Source: Diplosphaera chodatii (lineage: Eukaryota; Chlorophyta; Trebouxiophyceae; Prasiolales; Stichococcaceae). From it: 64,000 nucleotides of DNA. Location: the NCBI GenBank assembly GCA_032358165.1, contig JAALGY010000032.1, positions 2,046,001-2,110,000 on the forward strand. The letters are read 5' to 3'. Within the stretch, counting starts at the first letter, position 1. Every line of letters begins with the position of its first letter. Positions 1 to 9,629 of the stretch are shown here, piece after piece. A program made the position numbers and the translations under genes. Below the pieces are notes generated by a model. That model did no database searches and was not told where the DNA came from. It was given only the letters and a program-made list of their open reading frames with translations.

Positions 1-1622
1 ACGGTCTTGAGGACATAGCAGCCCTCCATGCCGCCCTGCTCCCGCGACTGCACGACCACACCCCACAGCCGCTGCAGCTGCCCATCGCTCGCGCTGCCCG
101 CCCGCACATGGCCCTGCATAACGTGTGATGTGCTTCAGCACGGCAGGGCACTTGAAGTAGGACGGTCAACGAGCGTTACGCACTTTTATAAGAAAGCCCT
201 GCAGTAGGTGCTGACACCAGCATACGCACGGGCACATCCACAAGGCAATCACAAGATCGGCACACGGACCCACCTCTGGCAGCTGGTCGGGGTGCACGGA
301 CTCATGGCCTCCGTGCCGAAGCGGCGCATAGGGCACAATCTGGGAGGCCTTTGCATAGCCGTGCTTGAATGCCTCCGCGTGCTGCGCGCTGTCCAGCGAC
401 GCGCCCACGGAGCTGAACGAATCAAACTGCTGGGATGGCCCCATCAGGCTGTGGCCATGGTCCATCTCTGGCGGATGGTCGTCGCAGCAGCTGCCGATGC
501 GGCCCTCAAGCACAGGGGCTGCCTCTCTGCCTGCACAAATGTGTGAAAATGCCAGCTCAAGACACTTTGCAGTTTTTGCGCTTGACCACAGTAGCCTTGC
601 TGATGGCAGGGCTGCTAGCACGCTGTGTATGCAGCACAGGTGGTGATTTCGGAATACCGGGGTGTACCTGTTGCGACGCCGGTCAAAACCTCCCGTGCCG
701 TGTCGCAGGCCGCTGCCGCCATGCATGACACCGCTGCATCGTCGTCGCTGACGACCACAGGCGACACATACAGCACGGAGTGTGTGTCTGTGCCAGAGTG
801 GCTGAGGTGGCGCACGATGCTGTCCCACAGCTGCGCACGGAATACATGGCAGTGAGTGACGCGTGTGCAGCCACCTCATCCTAACATTGACAGTGACTCG
901 GGCAGCAGTTGCATACAGTGCTGCCGCCACACGTCGCCCAGTTTTGGTGCAACACAGCGTCGGTGGCGGCTGTGGGCACACCTGCGGCGCGTCGCCGACG
1001 GCCGCCGACACGGCGAAGCGCTCCAGGTGGGGCTCGGGGTCCAGGCTGGCGGCCTGCAGGAAGGGCGCCTCCTCCAGGTGGGCGACCGCCTCCCTGATGC
1101 ACGCGTCCAGCCACCGCTGCTGCGGCCGCCGCTGCGGCAGGCGGTACGTCGCCAGGTTGGACATGCCGCTGGGGCTGCCGGCCGCCGCCCGGTTGGGCGA
1201 CGCCCTGGCGGTGCTGTGCGCCGGCGCCGCCACCTCCGCCGTGGCAGCGGCAGCGACTATGTGCCTGGATCACATCAAGACGCGCAGCGATCACACCATT
1301 TCCGATGAGGCCCTTGCAGATGAGCGCCATGGCGTCGCTTGAGCAATGACGATTGAGCTCACGGTGAGGTACCGGAGTTGCACACGTCGGCAGTCGGTGC
1401 GCTGTGTACCCATATGGTCCAGGCAGCCTGATCGTTTGATCAAGGCATGCCAGCAGATCGGCTCAATGCGGACGCCGCGACTCACCGGTGTTGTCGTTGT
1501 CGCTGCGAGGCGGAGCCCGAGGCGCGCAGCCGGGGCCCATCACGTGCGTGGGCAGGGGCTGCACCCGGCTGTTGCCGAGTGGTCCGCAGCCCAGTGCCCG
1601 CTGCGGCGACCGCACCAGCCAT
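1..1622 (-). CDS. Conserved green-lineage-type protein of unknown function, probably plastid-targeted (partial, runs off the left edge)
   Basis: The first exon runs from an ATG at 1622 to a GTGAGT donor after 1486. It encodes about 45 residues rich in Ala, Arg, Ser and Gln with almost no acidic residues, which looks like a plastid or mitochondrial transit peptide. The next exon (about 1264 to 982) joins in frame and carries a Trp/Arg-rich stretch with QQRWLDACIREAVAHLEEAP and FLQ. A third exon (about 815 to 640) contains LWDSIVRHLSHSG and a Ser/Asp-rich segment. A fourth (about 530 to 290) has GSCCDDHPPE and a Ser/Ala region. The last visible exon (about 110 to 1) reads LWGVVVQSREQ then GCYVLKT, and the gene continues past the edge. 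I do not recognise a named domain; the WxxxxVxxA...APFLQ and CYVLKT blocks look conserved, but no function can be given. It is divergent from the 5-phosphatase gene. Confidence 0.6.
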
Positions 1623-2041
1623 GGCACAGCTGGGGACTGCCAAAAGAGCAAGGACAAATGAAGGGACAGGCGTCAAAAGGCCACGGAAGTTGCGCAAGAG
1701 TTTGCTGACAACGGATAGACGCTGCCCAGACCAGCCCGATGCCACCACTGCAGGCTACTAATAAAAACGATCCGCTGTCTAGGTGTAACGCAAGCTATCC
1801 TATTGCCTTCTAGACGCCGTCTGGAGCGGGTGGAAGACGTGCGGTGAGAGTGAATGGCACAAGAATGGCACAAGCCGGGCACGCGTAAGAGATCTCCTCA
1901 GTGACGTTGCACACCACGTGATGCCACATGGCACGGGCAGGGCGCGCCATCGTTCCGACATTCAGGCGGTGACAGGTACTGCCCAACATATCTCGTGCCA
2001 ACTGGCAGACGTTGCCGTAAATTTGCGTGTTCAAGGTAGAC
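1623..2041. promoter_or_regulatory. Divergent intergenic region between the partial unknown gene and the 5-phosphatase
   Basis: About 420 bases separate the two predicted start codons, so both promoters must lie here or in 5' UTR exons. No clear TATA box or repeat was seen. The right boundary depends on the uncertain 5-phosphatase start. Confidence 0.35.
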
Positions 2042-3614
2042 ATGGGTGCCGTCAGCCGGCAGCTTTGGACCTGCAGCACACCAGCACGTGAGGTGCTGGA
2101 GCCCGCCGCATGGACGGCCCCGCTTGGAGGCTCTGGTAGTGTTTGCGGCGCAGACGATATGACAGTCTCAGGAGTGGTGTGTCCGATGGGCTTCACGGTC
2201 CGTTGCGTGACATTCAACATGAACTCGTCCCCGCCGCTCCATGCTGGGGCGCTGCTGCAGCTGCTGGTGAGACCCTGAGGTCCTGACATGACGCCCACAC
2301 GTGGCGTTGGACATGGGTCACCTGGTCCAACAGGAATCCTGTGCGGCAGGGTGGAGAGCACAGCAGGAATGATGTGATCATCATTGGCAGTCAGGAGTCC
2401 GGGCCAGATGTGCAGCTGTGGCGCTCACGGTTGCTGACAGCAGCGGGAGCAGGTTGGCAACACATTGCTTCGAACATCCTCCTGGGCATCGCCATCGTCG
2501 TGATGGCGCACACCCGTGCGCAGCAGCGCCTGACCCGAGTTCAGACATGCAGGGTGGCAACAGGTCGGGGCGCTGTGTTGTCGCTGCAGGGATGAAAAGC
2601 TGCTTTGACAAATGGAGTGTCATCCTGCTTCATATTGCCTCGTTTTGAATGAGCGGATGGTATACTTGTGCAGGACTTGGCAATATGCTGGGTAACAAAG
2701 GAGCTGTTGCGGTGCGCCTCACGGTGGATCACTGTGCACAGCTGCTACTCGTGTGCTGCCATTTGGCTGCGCATGCCGATCAGGTGGCCTCACGCAACTT
2801 TGATTATCACCGCATCGTTTCTGGCCTCTTCCACGAGAAGCAAGCAAGTGCGAGGCGCTATATTGAAGCAGTTGCATTGTAGATTGCACCAAACCCTTGC
2901 TGAAGCAGCTCAGTCTAAATGTTATGCTTATGCAGTCTCACCCAGGCCCAGCTCTGACATTGGCACTGTGGGCATCATTCCTGTGCCCACCGATTCGATG
3001 CCGCTGCGTCCAGCATCGCCAGCAAAGGATGCGCTTGCTGCATATGATATGGTCCTGTGGCTAGGGGATCTGAACTACCGTGTGGACCTCGATGCAGGGT
3101 GCGCAGCAGTGTGTCTGACCCTGACAGTCCAGTGCACTCGGTCTGTTGGACACGTCACTGCATAGCTGGAACGTTCCTTGCAGGGCTGTCAATGCAGCGC
3201 TTCAGGTGGGAGATTTTGCCGCCTTATTGGCCAGAGATCAGCTGCAGAAGGTGCAAGCAGCGGGCAGCGCGTTTCAGGTTTGTGAGCTTGCCACTGATTT
3301 GGTTCAGTTTCATGACATGTGCCAGCTTACAAGCTGCTCCTGGACAACCGCAGGGGTTTCAGGAACACGACATCACATTCGCACCAACCTTCAAGCTGTA
3401 CCCCAACTCAGCTGCCTACAACCCAGCACGGACGCCTTCCTACACAGACAGGATATTATGGCGGCAGATGCCACAGCAGTCTAGAGTCCGCTGCGAGCCA
3501 CTTTCCTACGAGTCGCTTGTGTCTATCGACATTTCCGACCATAGACCGGTCGCAGCTACGTTCAGCCTGCATGTTGCCCAGCATCAGCTGCCACACGCAG
3601 ATGGAATCAGATGA
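2042..3614 (+). CDS. Inositol polyphosphate 5-phosphatase (type II, catalytic domain)
   Basis: This enzyme should remove the 5-phosphate from phosphoinositides or soluble inositol phosphates. About six exons give the catalytic domain in order: an opening strand VRCVTFNMNSS (about 2200), IIIGSQES (about 2375-2400), GNMLGNKGAVAVRL (about 2680), LVCCHLAAHADQVASRNFDY (about 2750), WLGDLNYRV (about 3058), GDFAALLARDQL (about 3210), FAPTFKLYP and NPARTPSYTDRILWR (about 3390-3460), and ISDHRPVAATF (about 3535). The GDxNYR and SDHxPV signatures that hold metal and catalytic residues are intact. The usual FxxQE block reads GSQES, so the metal-binding Glu is kept. An intron splits the TG|LGN region (about 2565-2671). 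No C2, PH or RhoGAP domain is visible, so it may be catalytic-domain-only, or upstream exons are missed. The ATG at 2042 is tentative; 2159 is the alternative. It is convergent with the Fes1-like gene, 99 bases away. Confidence 0.88.
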
Positions 3615-3713
3615 CGCCCTGCACAACCGTCTGAGTACTGCAGTGTCAAACTAGTACACGCTTTCCCATGACAGAACCCAGGGGCCAGCTCACATGCTGG
3701 ATGCTTTATATTC

Positions 3714-6094
3714 TCACAGCTCGTCCGAGCTGGGGCCGCCAGCCGCTTCGCCCGTCCTCTTGGCAGGCCCCAGCGCCATCATGACATCCGGCTGCTCAGT
3801 GGACTGGGCTCCATGGTCCCCGCCTGCTGCAGGGGACCCCGATGATGTGTCGCTTGATGCAGTGGCGGCAGCCGCATCAACAGCTCCCACCCGCGAAGCA
3901 GCGCCATTTGCTACCTTGCCCGTCTGCTCCACCAGCTGCAGTAGCTCCTGCACACGTGCAAGGAGTGCATGTGTCATTGCACGCCAGGTAGGTATCGACA
4001 GCCTGGGACGCCACGATTGGCTGTTTTCGGTCTGTCCATGGGCTTTGCCAGCTAGCACAGCCAGCCCACCCAGCGCCATCAAGCATGATCATAAAACACC
4101 ATTTACCTGTGCAAATGCACGGTCGTCCTCATCGCCGCGCTCTGCACCCTGCAGCAGCGCTGAGCGTGCAGCATCCACCGTCTTGCGCAGCCCGCATGTC
4201 AAAAGATGTGCGCCCGCCTGCCACCGTTGCATCAACAATCGGTCATGAGCTTATCACTTCTGTAATTTGTGCTTTTGAGTGCTGCAGATTGCAGTGCTCG
4301 CCAGCAGCCTGCAAGTTGCAGATGCACACGGTGCAGCATTAGTTCAGTCATCACAGCTGACCTGTCGTGATGTCGATGCCAGCGCCAATGCAGCACGCAG
4401 GCCACGCTCGAGCATGGTCCAGTCGTTGGGCAGTGCGCTGTCCAGCATCTTCACCACTGCCTCGAGAAACTGTGGCATCTGCAGGAATGGTGCGCCAGAG
4501 TTGCAGGTGCCATCAACATCACAAGGCCCTACACTTAGAGCACGCAAACACTGTTCAGACGGTTGCTGGTTGCGGTTGGTTCTGCAGGAGCAGCATTGAC
4601 ATGGTACGTAATGGACGCTGAGTGATCAGTGCATGGTGTGTCCTCACCGGCTCCTGCTGCAGGCCGCCGCTGTACAGGTCTCCTATCAGGTCGAGGACCT
4701 TCTGCCGCAGAGCTCGCGAGAGTGAGCCATCTGTGAAAAGCTTCTGCAGGATGCCCATGCCGCCCTGCAGCAACCGGGCCTTTAGCAGTATTGTAGCATT
4801 GACATTACACGAACACAGCTGGGACAGAAGACATGACCGGCACAGGTTCACCCTCCCAGATGCTCACCTGATCAGAGAAGGCCTGCTGCTGCTGAGGACT
4901 GTTCTGCAGAAACTTGCCAAGAGCATAGAGCCCCCTGGTGGCTGTCTGCGTGTGATTGCTCTGCAGCACCTGCAGGTCACGTCGAAGCTGGTAGCTTATG
5001 AAAGCGGAGCGCGATGACCTATACAGCATGATCCCATTTTCGCAAAGTGGGCAGCTCATGGCCGCAGAACCAACATGCTTCATTCAACCATTCAACCGAC
5101 CTGCAGCAGATTTTGCACGATGTCTGGGCATACTTCTGCCACATCCTGCTGCGCACGCATGTTGTTGGAAGCGGCGGCGCCAAGCACATCAGCCGCGGCG
5201 GCCCTGATATCCGTGTTGCTGCTGTTGAGCGCTGCAATGAGCGGCTGAATGCCACCGACTGCCTTCAGGTCTGCACCAGCAGGGCAGCATGCGAAGTTAT
5301 GCCCGCATGTGTCGATAGCTGTCATCCAGGCTGACTCAAGCTCCTACTTGGGTGACACCCAGCAGAGCTGCAAGTGCAGTGTTGGTAGCGGCTACCATTT
5401 GCATTGTCGATGGGTCTCAAAAGCTCTCTCAATCGCTGCAGCGCATCGAGCCGGTCTGTATCCGTCACATCTGTGCCAGTGAGCTGCGTGACTGCCGCTT
5501 TCATGAGGTCTGCTTCTGAGGGCTCCTACGATGCGGCAGTATGCATTGGCACGATGCATTGTGTTGCTGAAAGATCTCGAGCCCGCCAGCTGAAGAGCGA
5601 ACATCAGCAGCCATTGCACGCCGTATGTGGTACGCACCTGGCGCATGGCTGCCAGCACATCCTGCATTTCCTTCTGGCGACGCGCTCGGGCAGCTGGGTT
5701 TGCCAGTGCCGCTGCAGCCTGCTGCAGCTTCTCCGGATCCGAGTGCTCTGCACGCAGTTGCGGAGCCCATGACATGCCTAGCACCCTCTTGTTTCGCAAC
5801 ACATACGACAGCCTGCCACACACAGTCATGAATCACTGCTGGTGTGTGCATATGCAATAGGTAGTGCAAACATGCATAGGGCAGCCACAACAATTGCTTG
5901 CCGATTGCCCAGTTGAGCAGGTCCTGCTCCTGCTTGTGCATGCCGGCTGCTGCCACAGCTTCACTTATGTCTGCGGCCTCGTAACCAACGGGCTCTGATA
6001 GGTTGACGGCAGCGCTGCAGCATGCAATGCTGATCATGACGCAGACCATCGCCAACACAGACAGGACGACGTCTGGTGGCCCTGACATTGACAT
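3714..6094 (-). CDS. Fes1/HspBP1/SIL1-family Hsp70 nucleotide-exchange factor, predicted ER-lumenal
   Basis: The family releases ADP from Hsp70; an ER form would act on BiP. The ATG at 6094 opens a signal peptide (hydrophobic core about residues 8-27, MVCVMISIACC, followed by SAAV). The first exon then gives KQEQDLLNWAIG and the next EHSDPEKLQQAA, the Fes1 N-terminal signature. Later exons supply armadillo-type repeats: LRELLRPIDNAN (about 5420), LIAALNSSNTDIRAAAADVLG (about 5200), QTATRGLYALGKFLQ (about 4930), LLQGGMGILQKLF (about 4760) and a further helical region (about 4400-4520). The C-terminal exon is Ala/Ser/Gly-rich and ends in SSDEL at 3714. A signal peptide plus a terminal SDEL (KDEL-like) argues for retention in the ER lumen rather than the cytosolic location of Fes1. 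It shares a 483-base divergent promoter region with ERCC1. Confidence 0.85.
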
Positions 6095-6577
6095 CACAGC
6101 TGGCTTGTGCTTGCGATGACACATGCGAGAAATCATCAGTTGATACTGAGCGATGTGGCGCGACTAGCTCATGAAGGCCGCATGCATGCGGCGGTGCAAC
6201 TTGGGCAGCATGCGTTGGGGCCCTCACGAAGCAGACGCAACCACACCAAGACGACAATGACAGAGTCAAAAGACGAGAGTTCTGCACGAAATCAAACTGA
6301 TGCATCGCAAGCAATAGCACCGACATGATGTTGCCTCGCAGCACAGCACGGCCAGCATGGCTGGCATGGCACACAATCCATTTGCAACCCCGACACGGTC
6401 TTCTGTGCGGTCTACTCCACATCAGATCCCATGTGAGACGTTACTTCGGATGACTTCACATACGATATACCCATACAGTAGCATATGCAGTACGGTCTGC
6501 GCGCAACCTTACTGGTAGCCACGGCATGACACTGGCCAGTCAGTGAGTTGGTGTATCACGCATCACGGAGAGCCAAC
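6095..6577. promoter_or_regulatory. Divergent intergenic region between the Fes1-like gene and ERCC1
   Basis: About 480 bases lie between opposed start codons and must hold both promoters. It is relatively AT-rich near 6460-6490 (atacgatatacccatac), but no confident core element is seen. Confidence 0.35.
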
Positions 6578-8454
6578 ATGGGTGGCCCTGAATCTGCACA
6601 GCAAGACGACTTCAGCTTTGTCAGCAGCTCGTCGTTACTGAAGCGCAAGGAGCCTGCGCCTTTGACGTGCGCATCGCCATTCTTACACCCAAACATCATG
6701 CAAGTCCAGATGACCTGCCTCAGGCTTGACCAGGATGTGTACGAGGCTGCGTAGTTTCCGATGCTACAGGAACCAGCAGTCATCTGCACAGCGACCAGCA
6801 GCCACATCGGCGACCGCACAGCCTGCACAGCAGCGGGGGACTGCTCCTCTTGGCAACAGCGCAGCACAAAGACCGGCTGCAGCCACTGGTCCGCTGCCTG
6901 CAGCACCGACGTACAGGCCCGTCCAGACCGGCAATGCAGGACCTTCGGGGTGCTCACGCGACCAGGTATGGCTAGGGCATTCGTGCCATCATCTGCAGCA
7001 CACCAGAGGTTGCCTGGACACCCCTGCAAGCAGGTTCGGGCTTGTCGCCGGACTTCAGCATGTATGTTGTCACGCACACAGGTGAACCCCAATGCGATCC
7101 TGGTCAGCCGCCGGCAGGAGGGCAACCCGCTGCTGCGCCACATCCGCAGCGTCAGGTGGCAGTTCGCCGACATCGTGCCAGACTACCAGATGGGCGCCGG
7201 CACCTGCGCGCTGTTCCTGTCCCTCAGGTCACCGTCCACCTCGGTCCCTCTCGAAGGTTCTTTGCTGACGGCACCGCCATTGCCTGCCGTGTGATTTCGC
7301 CTTCGCAGGAGCAAGTGTCCCAACTTTGGACGCTTGCTGCAGGTTTCATCTGCTGAAGCCCGAGTATGTGCACCACCGCATCAAGCAGCTGCAGCGTGGC
7401 TATCGCCTGCGCATCATTCTGTGCCATGTGGACATCGAAGATGTGGTCGAGTCCCTCAGCCAGGTGCGGCAACGTGCTGAGCAAGGAGGTCGAATTGCCA
7501 AAAGTGCCCTTCTGCAATGCGCAGATGGTCCCTCATGCTGCCCAGGCTGAGGTTATTTGGCGTCGCAGGTCACACGGGCGGCAGTACTGAATGATTGCAC
7601 CCTCTTCTGCGCTTTCAGCTCACAGGTGACAACCTTCGCACTCGTGCTTGTGCTTGTGCGGCTTCAGTCCCGTGTTGCGTGATGGTGCAGACCGTCTCTG
7701 CAGGAGTGCGCAAGGTACCTGGAGACGTTCAAAAGCTTTGAGACGAAGCCAGCCGACGCAATCCAGGCACGCTTGCACCCCAGCATGCTATGCAGGGCTC
7801 GCTCCTTCGGTGTGCAATGTGTTGGTGCACACCTGCATGTGGCCAGTCGCCGTTCTAAGGTGTAACAGCAGGGCTGTGCCACGGCAGGGGCGTGTGGAGG
7901 AGGATTACCTGTCACGGCTGCATGCTGCAATGACCACAATCCGCGGCGTCAACCGCACCAACGTGCTCACGCTGGGACGCACCTTCAAGTCCGTGGCCGG
8001 CATCATGCAGGTACCGCTGCATGCACCGCGACGGTTTGACTTGGCTCAGTCATGGAGTGCTTGGCAAGGAGGACCTGACCACAGTGGCTCAGCAATAGAT
8101 GAGAGGCGAGGTTGATGTGGCCCAGCAGCGCAGCAGCTCGTTCCACAGTTCAAGCTCGTGCAGGCAGACATGGAGGAGCTGCTGGCGTGCCCAGGCATCG
8201 GGCCAACAAAGGTGCGGCGGCTGTACGAGACGTTTCACGAGCCCTTCAGGCGCACCCTGCACGAGCCGGACGCTGTGCAAGCCGACACCCAGCAGGCGGG
8301 GACGCAGGCGCATGCTGACACCCCAGCCGCTGGCAGCGCAGCGGGCATAGCAGCGAGTGCGACGGTTACCACAGACGGCATTGCTCAGATCGGGAATGAG
8401 GACGACGAGATTGAGGCTGATGATCCGCATGCCGGTGCTTTCATGTTTTTGTGA
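6578..8454 (+). CDS. ERCC1: DNA excision repair protein ERCC1 (RAD10 homologue)
   Basis: ERCC1 pairs with XPF to cut DNA 5' of lesions in nucleotide-excision repair and at crosslinks. The ATG at 6578 begins [19 protein letters not shown], followed by a Pro/Ala/Thr-rich linker exon. The nuclease-like central domain is clear: [20 protein letters not shown], then [20 protein letters not shown] and LFLSLR (about 7090-7228), [20 protein letters not shown] and [12 protein letters not shown] (about 7345-7445), and [17 protein letters not shown] (about 7710-7760). The C-terminal XPF-binding helix-hairpin-helix domain follows: [53 protein letters not shown] and FHEPFRRTL (about 7890-8250). A short acidic tail ends at the TGA at 8452-8454. 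ERCC1 keeps the fold but not the XPF catalytic ERKxxxD motif, and none is seen here. At least six introns are present. Confidence 0.93.
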
Positions 8455-8879
8455 ACCTTTCTGTATGGTACCTATTGGATTGCATTGCCTCGTTTTCATG
8501 CCTCACAGCCATAAAATGCTGACATATAATTATCAATGTGGAACTGGATTATTCGAAAGTAGCCCATCCGAAACCCAAAAGTAACCCTCAAGTAACCGGA
8601 ACATGACAAAATTGTGCTGCACAGCTCACGTGAAGAACTGCTATAAGTGAATCATCCCCCATCTCATCACAGTCCGCATTTTCAGCTCGGTGTATGAATG
8701 TTTCGAGTGTTCAGTCTGCCAATTCTGCGAAATAAATGCATAAATTGCAGCCTCCCCATGCAATGATGCCCTATTCCCCATGCGTGCCACTGCAGATGCA
8801 CTCGTGCAGTGCACCGAACTGATGCCGGAGCCGCAAGTATGACACACTGCATGTGTCCAAGCACGTCGTCAGCCGTGTT
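8455..8879. other. Intergenic region between convergent ERCC1 and the Ser-rich gene
   Basis: This is AT-richer than the flanking exons, especially 8500-8720. It probably holds the 3' UTRs of both neighbours. No ORF with codon-like character is seen. Confidence 0.4.
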
Positions 8880-9404
8880 TCAACGCAGTAGGCGGCGGCA
8901 GAGCCGCCGCAGCAGTCGGCGTGCATCGCCTGGAACTGCCGCCTCCACTGGCGCATCAACTGCTGCCGAGTCGGAGAGCACAGGACTGTTGCCCTCGCCG
9001 CTGCTCGACGGTGAACTGCCGCTGCCAGGAGGTGAAGAGGACGAGGTGGAAGAAGAGGAGGGCCAGCTGCTGCTGCTGCTGCTGGTTGAACTGCTGCCAC
9101 TGTTGGTGCTGCCGCCGCTGCTGCTGCCGCTGTTGTTGCTGGAGTCAGATGCAGATGTGGGACCGCCATTGCTATCAGCGTCACTGCTGGTGCTGCTATT
9201 GCCACCATCGTAGTCTGGAGGCCCTGAGAATGCTTGGACCTGCGTCATAAGCCGGTGAAGCCACTCTGGAATGGCTTGCAGCACAGGTATTCAGCATGCC
9301 AAATCATAATCAGAGCATTGCACGCATGCACGGCGCTCCACGTTCAACACCTGCTCCTGACTTGCTGCCCCCTGCTGTGGACCGGTGGAAGGCGGGTCGT
9401 GCAT
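8880..9404 (-). CDS. Ser-rich low-complexity protein of unknown function
   Basis: A candidate first exon opens with an ATG at 9404 (MHDPPSTGPQQGAASQEQ, donor GTGTTG). It may join an exon reading WLHRLMTQVQAFSGPPDY. A long Ser/Gly/Asn/Asp tract encoded largely by AGC/AGT repeats follows (about 9220-9000), then an Ala/Arg-rich end with RRLLRRLCRRLLR before the stop at 8880. The opposite strand reads as poly-Leu, which is less plausible. No domain is recognised. It lies just downstream of the expansin stop on the same strand, so it could instead be an alternative 3' extension of that transcript. Confidence 0.4.
9060..9200. repeat. Imperfect CTG/GCC-type triplet tract
   Basis: The + strand is a run of ctg, ctgctg, ccgctg and ttg triplets interrupted by point changes. 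On the - strand it encodes the Ser-rich tract of the overlapping gene. It is a candidate for length variation between strains. Confidence 0.6.
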
Positions 9405-9629
9405 GGTGAACTGCGCGAATGTGGTCTGACGGTCTGGTGCTGATGACACTTTATGTGCAAGGCTTGTCCTCTTCTAACACCAGTTTCAGATCTCATATCT
9501 ACACGTCATCAACACACCTGTACACGAGTGGGCACCACTCCAGTCGTGGAGCCTTTAAGGACGTTGAAGGCTGTCACCTGTGGATGATGCCGTGATCACC
9601 CGGTCACTATAATTTGTTGGCTGCTGCTC

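Noticed and set aside
1810..2361. 183-codon minus frame
   Set aside because: It overlaps the start of the 5-phosphatase catalytic domain on the + strand and has no family signal.
8809..9213. + strand Leu/Glu-rich frame opposite the Ser-rich protein
   Set aside because: Poly-Leu from CTG triplets is the shadow of AGC-coded Ser on the other strand; the minus frame has a plausible first exon and mixed polar residues.
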